From Allantophomopsis cytisporea (Eukaryota; Ascomycota; Leotiomycetes; Phacidiales; Phacidiaceae), in the NCBI GenBank assembly GCA_024752435.1, contig CP103021.1:124001-188000 (forward strand): a DNA stretch of 64,000 bases, written 5' to 3'. A program made the position numbers and the translations under genes. Each line of letters begins with the position of its first letter. The stretch's first letter is position 1. This document shows, piece by piece, positions 44,605 through 54,897 of this stretch. The notes beneath the pieces are model-generated. The model was not told where the DNA came from and ran no database searches. It saw only the letters and a program-made list of their open reading frames with translations.

Positions 44605-47355
44605 ATGTCTGCCGAACCAGATCACACCCAGCACAAGAAGAAGGTCAACCTTAAGTGAGTATATCTGAAGCTTCACGAAGACCCCATCAAGTCATACATT
44701 CTGACATACACAATAGTGATGCCTCTGGTGCTGAACACAAGACTGTAAGATATGCTCTACGCCACAAGCTATGTAGCCACGTTCAGAATCAGAAACTGAC
44801 ATATTCCAGGCCGATGACACGGCAACTGCTATTCTCAAGAAGAAGAAGAAGCCAAACTCTCTGATGTAAGCCTCCCCAAGTTATGAAGTCATAGTGAGAC
44901 AGTCACTGATCGCGGCGATAACAGGGTCACTGATGCCGTCAACGATGACAACTCAATTATCGCTCTTTCGAATAACACCATGGAGACTCTCCAGCTCTTC
45001 CGTGGTGACACAGTTCTTGTTAAGGGAAAGAAGCGCAAGGACACTGTTTTGATCGTTTTGGCAGATGATGAGCTTGATGATGGAAGCGCACGTATGAACC
45101 GTGTTGTGAGACACAACCTCAGAGTCAAGCATGGCGACATCATCACTGTTCACCCATGTCCAGATATCAAATATGTAAGTAAAGAGAATTTTGCCACCAG
45201 CTTCAAAATCTAACAAAGATACCTAGGCCAAGCGTATCGCGGTTCTCCCGATCGCCGACACTGTTGAGGGTCTCACCGGATCCCTCTTCGACGTTTTCCT
45301 TGCACCATACTTCCGCGAAGCTTACCGACCTGTACGACAAGGTGATCTTTTCACAGTTAGAGGAGGTATGAGACAAGTAGAATTCAAGGTTGTAGAGGTG
45401 GATCCTCCAGAGTACGGTATCGTGGCACAAGACACAGTTATCCACTGCGAAGGAGAGCCGATTCAACGTGAGGACGAGGAGGGTAACCTCAATGAGGTCG
45501 GTTACGACGACATTGGTGGATGCAGAAAGCAAATGGCACAGATCAGAGAAATGGTTGAGCTACCGCTCAGACATCCTCAGCTTTTCAAGTCTATTGGTAT
45601 TAAGCCACCGCGTGGTGTTCTCATGTTCGGTCCTCCTGGTACCGGTAAGACCCTCATGGCTCGAGCTGTCGCCAACGAGACTGGTGCTTTCTTTTTCCTC
45701 ATCAACGGACCAGAAATTATGTCTAAGATGGCGGGTGAGTCTGAATCGAACTTGAGAAAGGCATTCGAGGAGGCCGAGAAGAACTCCCCAGCTATCATCT
45801 TCATTGATGAGATCGATTCTATTGCACCAAAGCGTGACAAGACCAACGGAGAGGTCGAGCGCCGTGTTGTTTCTCAACTCCTTACTCTCATGGACGGAAT
45901 GAAGGCTCGCTCCAACATTGTCGTCATGGCCGCCACCAACAGACCTAACTCCATTGACCCGGCGCTTCGTCGTTTTGGACGTTTCGATCGTGAGGTCGAT
46001 ATCGGTATTCCAGACCCAACTGGCCGTCTTGAGATTCTCCAGATTCACACCAAGAACATGAAGCTCGCTGAGGATGTAGATCTTGAGCAGATCGCCTCTG
46101 AGACTCACGGTTACGTTGGTTCTGATGTCGCATCCCTCTGTTCTGAAGCTGCTATGCAGCAGATTCGTGAGAAGATGGATCTTATCGATCTTGATGAGGA
46201 CACCATTGATGCCGAGGTCCTTGACTCTTTGGGTGTTACTATGGAGAACTTCCGCTTCGCTCTTGGTGTATCCAACCCATCTGCTCTCCGTGAAGTTGCC
46301 GTTGTTGAGGTACCCACCACCCGCTGGGACGATATCGGAGGTCTTGAGGAGGTCAAGCGCGAACTTATCGAGAGTGTCCAATACCCAGTCGACCACCCAG
46401 AGAAGTTCCTCAAGTTCGGTCTCTCTCCATCTCGCGGTGTTCTCTTCTACGGTCCACCAGGTACTGGTAAGACTTTGCTCGCCAAGGCCGTCGCAAACGA
46501 GTGTTCTGCCAACTTCATTTCCGTTAAGGGTCCAGAGTTGTTGAGCATGTGGTTCGGTGAATCTGAGAGCAACATTAGAGATATTTTCGACAAGGCTCGT
46601 GCTGCTGCACCATGTGTTGTTTTCCTTGATGAGTTGGACTCCATTGCCAAGTCGCGTGGTGGATCCAATGGTGATGCTGGCGGAGCTTCCGACCGTGTCG
46701 TCAACCAACTTCTTACTGGTAAGTTTTGAATACATAACCGCCATGAGAATCATGCTAACTTCAACCAGAAATGGACGGTATGACTTCCAAGAAGAACGTT
46801 TTCGTCATTGGTGCTACCAACAGACCAGAGCAGCTCGACAATGCTCTCTGCAGACCAGGCCGTCTTGACACCCTTGTCTACGTCCCGCTTCCAGACGAGA
46901 CCTCTCGTGTTGGTATCCTTAAGGCACAGCTTAGAAAGACCCCAGTTGCCGATGATGTCGACATCAACTACATTGCCAGCAAGACCCACGGATTCTCTGG
47001 TGCCGATCTTGGATTCATCACCCAGCGTGCTGTCAAGCTCGCCATTAAGGAGGCCATCACTCTCGATATCAACCGTCGTAAGGAGCGTGAGGCTGCCGGC
47101 ATGGACGTTGACGAAGATGATGAGGGTGAGGACCCAGTCCCACAACTCACCAAGGCTCACTTCGAGGAGGCCATGCAATCCGCTCGTCGCTCCGTCACCG
47201 ACGTTGAGATCCGTCGTTACGAGGCTTTTGCTCAGAGCATGAAGAGCTCTGGTGGAGGTGCCTTCTTCAAGTTCCCAGAGGCCGGTCAAGCTGCCGACTC
47301 TAGTGCTAATGGTGGATTCGGTGACGCTGGAAATGACGACAGTCTCTATGACTAA
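44605..47355 (+). CDS. CDC48: AAA ATPase Cdc48/p97
   Basis: Six exons: 44605-44654, 44717-44744, 44810-44865, 44925-45174, 45227-46718, 46769-47355, giving 820 residues. Cdc48 is a hexameric segregase that unfolds ubiquitylated proteins for ER-associated degradation, chromatin extraction and membrane fusion. The N-domain (about 30-200) is followed by D1 with Walker A GPPGTGKTLMARAV (about 263) and Walker B IIFIDEIDS, then D2 with Walker A GPPGTGKTLLAKAV (about 537) and Walker B VVFLDELDS. Two arginine-finger-type regions and the short acidic, aromatic tail DDSLYD match the family. Introns are concentrated in the N-domain, with a 28-nt exon 2. Codon use is strongly biased towards C-ending codons, consistent with high expression. 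A C-terminal gene on the opposite strand is convergent. Confidence 0.97.
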
Positions 47356-47913
47356 GTTCGTATTATCTGTACTCTAGTTTCTGGTCCTCTATACTCAGAA
47401 AAAAGAAAGTAAATTTCCCTTCGAATCTTTGCTTGGTTGCTTCATACTTTCCTAGTGTCTTTCTTGTTCTGGCATGTGGCATGAATTCATGTGATCTTCA
47501 GGAGATGATGCTTGTCTTTAGGCGTCGGATATCTTATTTTACCATGTCTCTTTTCTTTGAGAAGGGTAATGGGGTTATTTGAGATTAGCTGGTTGAGGGT
47601 CTGATGATGCGTTGCTTGCCAAATTCTATAGACTGTGCAATAAATAATCTGCCTTATTTGGTTGTTTTTGTGAATGCGTGTGTAGATTGCTTGTGAGTGA
47701 ATGATTTATCGGTACATAATATATATCAATTGTTAAACGCCAACCATGTTCCAACGATCATCTTTGCTCCATTACTCCAGTCATGTCCCAAAAATGACCC
47801 CAACCTTCACCATCCGTATATCCTTCACTCCCAAACCTACCCCAAAAACCCCGATCTCATTCCCTCCACTGTCTCCTTCTCCATAACGTCTGTAAAACCC
47901 CATATCCCCCTCC
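47356..47913. other. Convergent 3' region after CDC48
   Basis: It holds the CDC48 3' UTR, with an AATAAA at 47639-47644 that may act in polyadenylation, and the 3' UTR of the small minus-strand gene. No other gene is seen. Confidence 0.45.
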
Positions 47914-48403
47914 CTATCCCTCAACCTCACAAACGCCCTCCAAGCACTCCCTAGTAACCTTCACCCCCTCCTCTACAACAGCCCCAGGCACCGCCAGACT
48001 GCGCTCAAATCCGCTGCCCTTCACACCGTTCGCCTTCTCCTGCCGCACCGCCTCGGTCGCCTCCTTCACGTCCTCAATGATGCGCGCCAACAGCGTCGGC
48101 AGCGTCGTGCACTCACCCGACCGCAACAGCGCCAGCGCATGCGATTGCACCGCGGAGGGGAAATTCGACGTCGAGAGCGTGTGGCTGAGGTGGTCTTGAA
48201 TTCTGTGGGACATTGTTAGCTGCGGAAGATGCAGAGTGGAGAGGATTGCGGTTTGTAAAACGGAGGGGCTTTTACTTGGTTATGTGTCCCTCCCGAAGCA
48301 GAATCATGTTTATCTGTGATCGCAAATCTGCATCTTGGGTGGCGGGCGTGTACGATGCTGCCGCTCGCGGGACTTTGACCGGCGTGGTGGATTGGGCGGA
48401 CAT
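47914..48403 (-). CDS. Small helical protein of unknown function
   Basis: Two exons on the minus strand, 48403-48276 and 48202-47914, giving 138 residues. The 73-nt intron has a GTAAAA donor, a GCTAAC branch and a CCCACAG acceptor, and joins ...LLREGHITK to IQDHLSHTLS in frame. The product is mostly amphipathic helix with a Leu-rich middle (ALALLRSGECTTLPTLLARIIEDVKEA), no signal peptide and no membrane segment. The start MSAQSTTPVKVP was chosen as the first ATG in frame. The continuous helix across the splice and balanced composition favour a real gene. I do not recognise the family; a subunit of a nuclear complex is possible but unproven. Confidence 0.7.
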
Positions 48404-49987
48404 TTTGCGGGCCGCGGAAGCTGTCAGGGATGCTATCAACTCTCTTGGATTTGGGGAGAAACTGATCGGTGCGCGGTAACGAGCTTGTATACGAGGCCGT
48501 TGATGTGCTGGACGGGACGTTGGCTGGTTGTTGGCGATTTTCTGTGATGCTATACTTATAAGTTTTGGTGTTTGCTCGTGTTTGATCACGATAAGGCTGG
48601 GGTATTTGGTGATGGGCGATGGGAATCCCTGTTATGACGGCTATGCACAATACAAATGTACTCATTCACGAAGCTAGCTCTTGAACGACAATTGCAACAC
48701 ATCTTTAAGATTACTTCATTATCTACTCGAACTTGTCTTTTGTCTTTCTTCCACCCACACTATCAACAGCCTCATCATAAATCTTCCCTCAGCCTTGCCC
48801 TCTTTTGCAGCCTCAAAAATCTCGCCAATGAAGCTACCCTGCATCTGTGACCCAATAGCTCCCGCTGTTGGGACCTCCTCGTCGACATTACAAACACATA
48901 CATGTTTCAAAGTGCTGCAACCAACGCCCAAAGTTCTGCCATCTACTTGCCATTGGTTGTTGGCAACATTCAACTGATTGCTCAGACCCTCTCTTTGATG
49001 ATGGTGCTGCAAAACGTTGTATAACCGCTTCGACAATTCCCAGTCGTCTGAGTACTACCGATGGTCTGTTTGAGCTGCGTTGCCATGCCACAAGCTGGAT
49101 GAGTGGATGTGGCAGGATTACTTTTTCCCCTCTCGACTGTAAGTGATGTATATGATGACAATATCTTCTGTGAAGTGATGTTTGTGTTCTCCGCGTGGTA
49201 TATGTCAATATCAGTCTTTCTTATTATCCTCATTGTTTTTCTCGTCTTAATTTCAAGCCGCAGCCAGTACTTTATTCAATGCAAAGTAATCTGCACACCA
49301 TAAACTCTCAATATTTGAGCAATTGAGCCGAAGAGCACACCAAATACCCGGCCAATGTTCTGGTGGCAGAAAGGCTAATTCCTCTTGCTGGATATCTCAT
49401 CTCTTTTCCGGTCATACTCCGTTGTCCTCATCCGGGGCCGAGCACGTTTAAAGGTCTTGTCGTTCTCCATACTTGACGATCAATCTTGCTACGCGGCAGA
49501 TCACTGCAAGGGACCGGAAGGGGCTATTGGTATCCGTGGACCATTACGATTGCAACGGCGACATCATACGAGATTGTGGGAGGGCCCAAGCAGTGGCTGT
49601 CTAAGACTATGATATCTGCCATACCATCTAAATAGGCTCTTCACGGTTGATAAGCAGCGGCTTGTAGTAAGGTATGCTCCTGGCTCTCACGGGCATTCTC
49701 ACTCTACTTTATCAAGATCGAAAGTGAGAAGACTTGGACGACGAAGTTGTGACGATTTTTCGAGGAAACACTGTGATCGCAAGACCCAAACATCAACCGT
49801 CTCAACCCAGGAAAGCACCTTCCATCATTGACGACACACCATACACCGACCTTGCCTATACTATCCATCCATTATTCACAGCATTCTCACATTCCATTCG
49901 CCCCGCCATCAACAATCTCCAAACAATCAAAAAGTTCTAAACACAACCAAAAAGGACTCAACTCCATTCAAACATCAGCATTCCACC
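48404..49987. other. Divergent intergenic interval
   Basis: About 1.6 kb between the small helical protein gene (-) and the GPI-anchored protein gene (+), so it contains both promoters. Frames reach about 100 residues but conflict and lack domains. No gene is supported. Confidence 0.45.
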
Positions 49988-50836
49988 ATGAAGCCCAAAC
50001 TTACCAACCTCACCTTACCGACGAGCACGTTGCTGCTAGCAACCCTTATTACAACGAGCTCCGCCCTCACCCTCCAGAACTTCCAATCCGTCGATATAAC
50101 CTCCGTGCCATTGAAATGCCTGCTAGCCTACGACAGCACTATCCCATCATGCTCAAAGGCGGATTTTGCAACCGGGAATACATGCTCCAGTGCATGTGTG
50201 TCGGCGCTCACTACGTTGCAGAATGAGATTAACACTGCTTGTGCGGGCACCGAGGTCAACTCAAGTACGTTACTCGGCATGGTTTTCAACGGGGAGTTAG
50301 TGTCTGCTATTTGTCAGTTGAGTGGGACAACAAGTACGACTGCGGTGAGCTCGACAAGTACGACAGCAATCGAGAGTGTGCGAGAGACATCTACAAGTGA
50401 GGTGTTGACGAGTTCGACCGAGCAGACTACAACGATGCAGTTGACTACAACTTCTACTCATACCACAACAGTCCACCAGTCTACTTTTCTTTCATCTACG
50501 CTCAGGACCCTTACCTCAACCATATCCTCAACCATCGCTTCTACAACTTCTGTCTCCTCCTCCTCTTCCTCATCCTCGATAGCTACAACAGATCTAACGT
50601 CCACCACATCAAGCGACGTAACCAGTCCCACCTCAGCCTCTTCAACTACCAAGGTCAAGCCGTCGAAAACAGACGCCGGTCTGTCGGCTCAGCAGAGCAA
50701 GCAGCTCGAGGCTATGGCACATACTGGTGGTGGCAGTCCATTTGATATCGTGGTTAGCAGAGGGTCTAGGCTTGATACAAGGGGATTGTATTGGGGAATG
50801 TTGGTCATTGGGTGGGGAGCTTGGTTGAGTTTATGA
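49988..50836 (+). CDS. Secreted, probably GPI-anchored Ser/Thr-rich cell-wall protein
   Basis: Single exon, 282 residues, start in a CACCATGA context. A signal peptide (about 1-26, hydrophobic core LPTSTLLLATLITTSSA) precedes a small domain with six Cys (KCLLAY, PSC, NTC, SAC, TAC, AIC), as in short fungal extracellular domains that resemble but do not match CFEM. Residues about 110-230 are a Ser/Thr stalk, expected to be heavily O-glycosylated. The end has a short hydrophobic tail (YWGMLVIGWGAWLSL) preceded by small residues (GGGS) as a possible GPI attachment site. It probably sits in the wall or outer membrane surface. The function of the Cys domain is unknown. Confidence 0.8.
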   Translation: MKPKLTNLTLPTSTLLLATLITTSSALTLQNFQSVDITSVPLKCLLAYDSTIPSCSKADFATGNTCSSACVSALTTLQNEINTACAGTEVNSSTLLGMVFNGELVSAICQLSGTTSTTAVSSTSTTAIESVRETSTSEVLTSSTEQTTTMQLTTTSTHTTTVHQSTFLSSTLRTLTSTISSTIASTTSVSSSSSSSSIATTDLTSTTSSDVTSPTSASSTTKVKPSKTDAGLSAQQSKQLEAMAHTGGGSPFDIVVSRGSRLDTRGLYWGMLVIGWGAWLSL

Positions 50837-52675
50837 CAGGAACTCGATGAAAAGATACGGATACAGGAAAGGATGGGAAGGGACTTGATTCCGAGATGAA
50901 TGGGAACTGGAAAAGGAGACGTAATGTCTATTCTGAAAACTTCGAGTTGAGCTCGAAGGAGGATGGGTTATGTATGATTCATGGGGTGGTTTATTGGCAT
51001 GGGGAGTTATGAGGCTATTGCTTGTATAATGATTGGTTTGCTAATTTTCTGACTCTGCTGTCTGACTGTGGAGTAGGAGTGGCGTGCTCTAGTAGATAGA
51101 TTGGTTGAGCCGATCCGAGATACCCATATTTATGATATCAAGATAAGATTGCAATAGAATTATGACTGTGAATGTGAACGTTGATTGTGGAGTCTGGGGC
51201 AAGTGTCGGATATGATGTTCGCTTGAGTGACGAACTAAGCTGGTTGATAAAATGGCTATTGCGTGAATTATTGCGGATGTGGGACTTGATGAACTCTGTT
51301 GAGAGAAGCAAACAGAATACAAGTGGATTTCTATACGTGTAGAAGGAACTAGTCACATATGTAAACAACATGTGCATTTGCATGATTGAGCATTTCAGTT
51401 GCACCGATTATGTTCTGCCGTCTAACTGTAAGTGGCCAAGATATCGTACTTTAACACCAAAAAGAATTTTATAAAAAATAAATGATGAAAGAGCTACAAG
51501 AAATGTAATAAGAAAATTCCAGTGGGATCACGTGGGAATTGTCTTGAAAAGAATGGGGTGAAAGTACTAGTATAATATGGCATCCAAGAAATGTATGGTG
51601 AGACGATAAAATTTGCCTGCGCTTTCATTATAAAATCTCCGTGCTTTTCCTTTCTCAATCAAATGCTAACCTATGACCTCATTCTTGGTCACAGAGACAT
51701 CTGGTTTATTGACACTATCTAAAATAAAATAGTAAGTATAGCAGGATGTTTTCAATCAATAAGCTGAGATTTAGTCAATAGTATATGGAGCTTCAAGTTC
51801 ACACTTTCGAAAGGAGAAGAGAAAAAATAAAAACAAAAAAGAGACGTTTATTATATGCTGATTTCAAAAGCTGACGAATATATGGCTTAATAAGATGAAT
51901 AGCAGAAGATTTTTGTGTTTAGTAACTGGAGCGTAGCTATAGGTCCGGAGAAGTAAAGATTTCGTGTCTTCATATTGTATTGGGAAGAAGAGGAAGAGCA
52001 AACCAGTAGTTTGAGCACAGGAAGTAAGCATACACCTTAACAATGAGATTCTATCAGGTTATATATATGAACGAAGATCATAGTCTCTGATGCAATTTTT
52101 GGCATTAAATATCGTACAAAATAGAACTTAAAAGAGGGTATTAGGCTTGGTATTCTCTGACGGCTCTTGCACCTGGGCGGCGTGGATGTCTCACTATCGT
52201 GAAAACAACCAAAGTTTGGAGTAATCAGGACTGTCCTTGATGTTTTACACATATGCTTCAGGGGGTCTGAGAGGTTACTAGTGATGTAAGCTATGTTGCT
52301 CTGACACCATCCTCCCTGTTGTTATCGTCCTCCTCTTCGATATATTCTTCCCCTCCTAGTAGCTAGACTTCCAGCTTCCGCACTGGTGTATCTTTGAAGA
52401 GTAGACATTGAGTGTATTATTTCTAGTCGAATATATTGTACAACATACGTAGCTATAAGGGAGATATTATTTCCGTCTCAAGTACAGTCACCAGCTCAGG
52501 TAATGATGGAAGATTGGAGTATTTATCCATATTGCTATAACTAGCCTAAATGAACCAAGAACCTCTTCTCGAAAAGTCCAAACATTGACCACTTTCATAT
52601 ACAATAAAGATATTCAAAACCAAAAATTATATTCACATGGGTATACTTTTATTCCTTATGCTCCTAGCCAGCCAT
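50837..52675. other. Convergent AT-rich interval
   Basis: About 1.8 kb between the 3' ends of the GPI-protein gene and RRB1. It is AT-rich (especially 51420-51900) with only short frames. No gene or repeat family is recognised. Confidence 0.5.
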
Positions 52676-54207
52676 CTAAACACTAATCGTCTTAAAAACA
52701 TTGAACTGCTCTCCGGTGCCAACCAGGGCACCGGGAATCTGTGGGTGCCAATGGCACTCCTTAACCTTCTCCATGTAATGCACAAACAACAACTGGGGTG
52801 GGACATCGCCGTTACCGCCGGTATCCTTGCTCTCCTCGTCATCCAACTCGACGGCCAAATCCCAAAGAGTCAGGGTGTCGTCGCCGGCGGCCACAGCGAC
52901 AATACTGTCGTCGGTAGGATGCCACTCGACACTGGTGATCTGCTCCTTATGGAAGTCGAAAGAGGCCACTGGTGTTGGTTTACTTGGAACAGAGGAGTTG
53001 GCGTTTGGCTTCCATTGTCTGAGATCCCAGACGGCCCAGACACCTGCGTCGTCCCCAGAGGCGAGGAGGTGAGATGTTTGGTGGGACCAGGACATGACAT
53101 TTACGTCCGTGTTGGATACTTGCACAGTGAGTGCTGCAGAGCGCGATTTACTTCGTACATCCCAGACCTTGATGGTACCGTCTGATGAGGCGGATGCGAA
53201 GACGTTGCGCTCAGATGGCGACCATTGGAGCTCTTCGATGCTGCCTGTGTGACCTGCGAATGGGCGGGAGTCGGTGGCCCAGCCATCACCAGCTGTGCGT
53301 GTGGTCATGTAGATTTCGCCGTTGTTGTCACCGGTAACTAACTTGCCGGTGGAGATTAGTGGTGACCAGTCTACTGCGTATCCTTCGGCCTTGTGCATGC
53401 GGAGGGTGGAGAGTGGCTTATTTTGTTGTGGAGTGATGGTCGTTCCTGGGACATCAAAGGAAGTCAAGTGAGGAGTAATATCATGAATAAGGACTTGGCC
53501 AGCTTCGGTCATTGTAGCTGTCAGAGTGGTTGGGGGTCTCGAAGAATCGCTTGCTGGAGTCTGATGCGAACGGATTCGGTTTGTGGTACTTGTGAGAGGA
53601 ATAGAGGTAGACTCGAGAATTGGATCGGCATCTTCGTCTTCGTCGTCACTCGAGTCGGAATCTTCCTGATCACGCTCCATGCGTGATAATCCGCTGAACT
53701 TCATAACCATTATAGAATTGTCCTTCTCTCTCTTAGCTTCGGCTTGAGTACCAGCGACTGCGTACATAGTTGCTGGGTAAGTCTTGCGGTTGTCACCGAG
53801 TCCGTCCTTGATAATATCGAAGGAAAGACATGGCCAAGGTGTGCTGAGGGCGTGAAGCATTTCGTATGTTGTAAGATCGGGAGAAAGTGTCTGGCCAGGT
53901 TCGAGTTTATTTCGGCCAACGATGAAAGTCTGTTGGTCTACATCCATAGATTCTATCATCATGAGAAAGCATTCCCAATAATTGAGTATATGTTGAAGAA
54001 CCTACCGGCTTTCTCTTCAGCTTCACGCTCAGCGTCTGGTCGTCCATCCACACCGGCCTCAATAATTTCGTCCTCGCTCTCATATTCATCTTCGAACTCA
54101 TCCTCAAACTCTCCAAACTCATTTTCTGCATCGGCCTTCTCAGGTCTCTCTCCACCCTTCAAAGCAATCTGGCTCCCCTCCAATTCTTCCGCTGGTCTCT
54201 TCGACAT
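52676..54207 (-). CDS. RRB1: Ribosome assembly WD40 chaperone Rrb1/GRWD1
   Basis: Two exons on the minus strand, 54207-54006 and 53952-52676, giving 492 residues; the 53-nt intron joins ...EEKA to ESMDVDQQ in frame. Yeast Rrb1 is a nucleolar chaperone that binds newly made ribosomal protein L3 (uL3) and is needed for 60S assembly. An acidic N-terminus (ENEFGEFEDEFEDEYESEDE) and the QTFIVGRNKLEPGQTLSPDLTTYEMLH segment before the propeller are diagnostic of GRWD1/Rrb1. WD repeats follow, for example EGYAVDWSPLISTGKLVTGD, SIEELQWSPSERNVFASASSDGTIKVWDVR and QITSVEWHPTDDSIVAVAAGDDTLTLWDL. The tail EKVKECHWHPQIPGALVGTG also fits. The start at 54207 is the first in-frame ATG. It is divergent from MRP17. 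Confidence 0.95.
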
Positions 54208-54442
54208 ATTTTGTTCCTTCAAAGCAAATTTTTGCGCTGCTGGAAGTCGTACAAACTGGAATTTCGAATTTCGTTTTTTTGCGGATGATGAGCTCGGCGC
54301 ATATGAATGCGATCTTGAACTTTTTCTGATAGCGATTGGGCTAGCGGCCGCGGCCAGTCCTCATCTTGATTATGTAAGCGATATTTTATGATGCTCTGAA
54401 TGTTGCGTTGACGAGAAGGATAGCAACGTTAATGTGCATATC
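54208..54442. promoter_or_regulatory. 235-bp bidirectional promoter, RRB1 / MRP17
   Basis: The two start codons face away from each other across only 235 bp, so the promoter is probably shared. GATGAG, the core of the yeast PAC element linked to ribosome-biogenesis genes, occurs on the plus strand at 54287-54292 and on the minus strand at 54360-54365. One TTTTTGCGC copy lies at 54229-54237. The function of these motifs in this fungus is inferred. Confidence 0.55.
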
Positions 54443-54897
54443 ATGTTGTATGAACTTATAGCGATCGTGAGTACATCAATCGCACCGTCTTCTACGTTTA
54501 CTGATGGAATAACAGGTTCGACCCGGCAACATCGCCGAGGTCAGAGAGTACGCTTTCTTCTACGACCGCCTCTCCACATGAGCACACGACTGACTTCAGC
54601 AGGATCGTGCGAACGACCGGATCTCTCATCCTCAACTCCGGCGGCATCATTCGCGGCATCACCAATTGGGGTGTGTCCAGCCTCCCAAAGCGAACCAGAA
54701 AGCATCAAGCTCAGTACACCGAGGGACACTACTTCCTCATGCGTTTCGATGCTTCTAGCCAGGTGCAGAAAAATGTCAGAACTACGCTCGGCCTCGATCC
54801 TCGAATGATCAAGTTCACAAGTGTCAAGCTCGGTAACGGAACTTTGGACAGCGTAGGAAAAATTGAGGGCAACGTGAAGTGGGGTTTGGGGGAGTAA
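54443..54897 (+). CDS. MRP17: Mitochondrial small-subunit ribosomal protein bS6m
   Basis: Three exons: 54443-54466, 54516-54547, 54603-54897, giving 116 residues. It belongs to the S6 family of the mitochondrial ribosome small subunit. Exon 1 encodes only MLYELIAI, the classic S6 first strand, and exon 2 VRPGNIAEVRE. Exon 3 carries the TTGSLILNSGGIIRGITNWG and ...HYFLMRFDAS... segments and LGLDPRMIKFTSVKLG, all typical of fungal Mrp17. Exon 3 has a CAGCAG double acceptor: use of the second AG (54602) gives EVREIVRTTG, the better family match; the first would add one residue. The very short early exons are easily missed by automatic annotation. Divergent from RRB1. Confidence 0.9.

Noticed and set aside
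45560..46753. 397-codon antisense frame across CDC48
   Set aside because: It lies opposite a highly codon-biased gene, where avoidance of A/T-ending codons removes stops on the other strand; the product has no domain and CDC48 explains the sequence.
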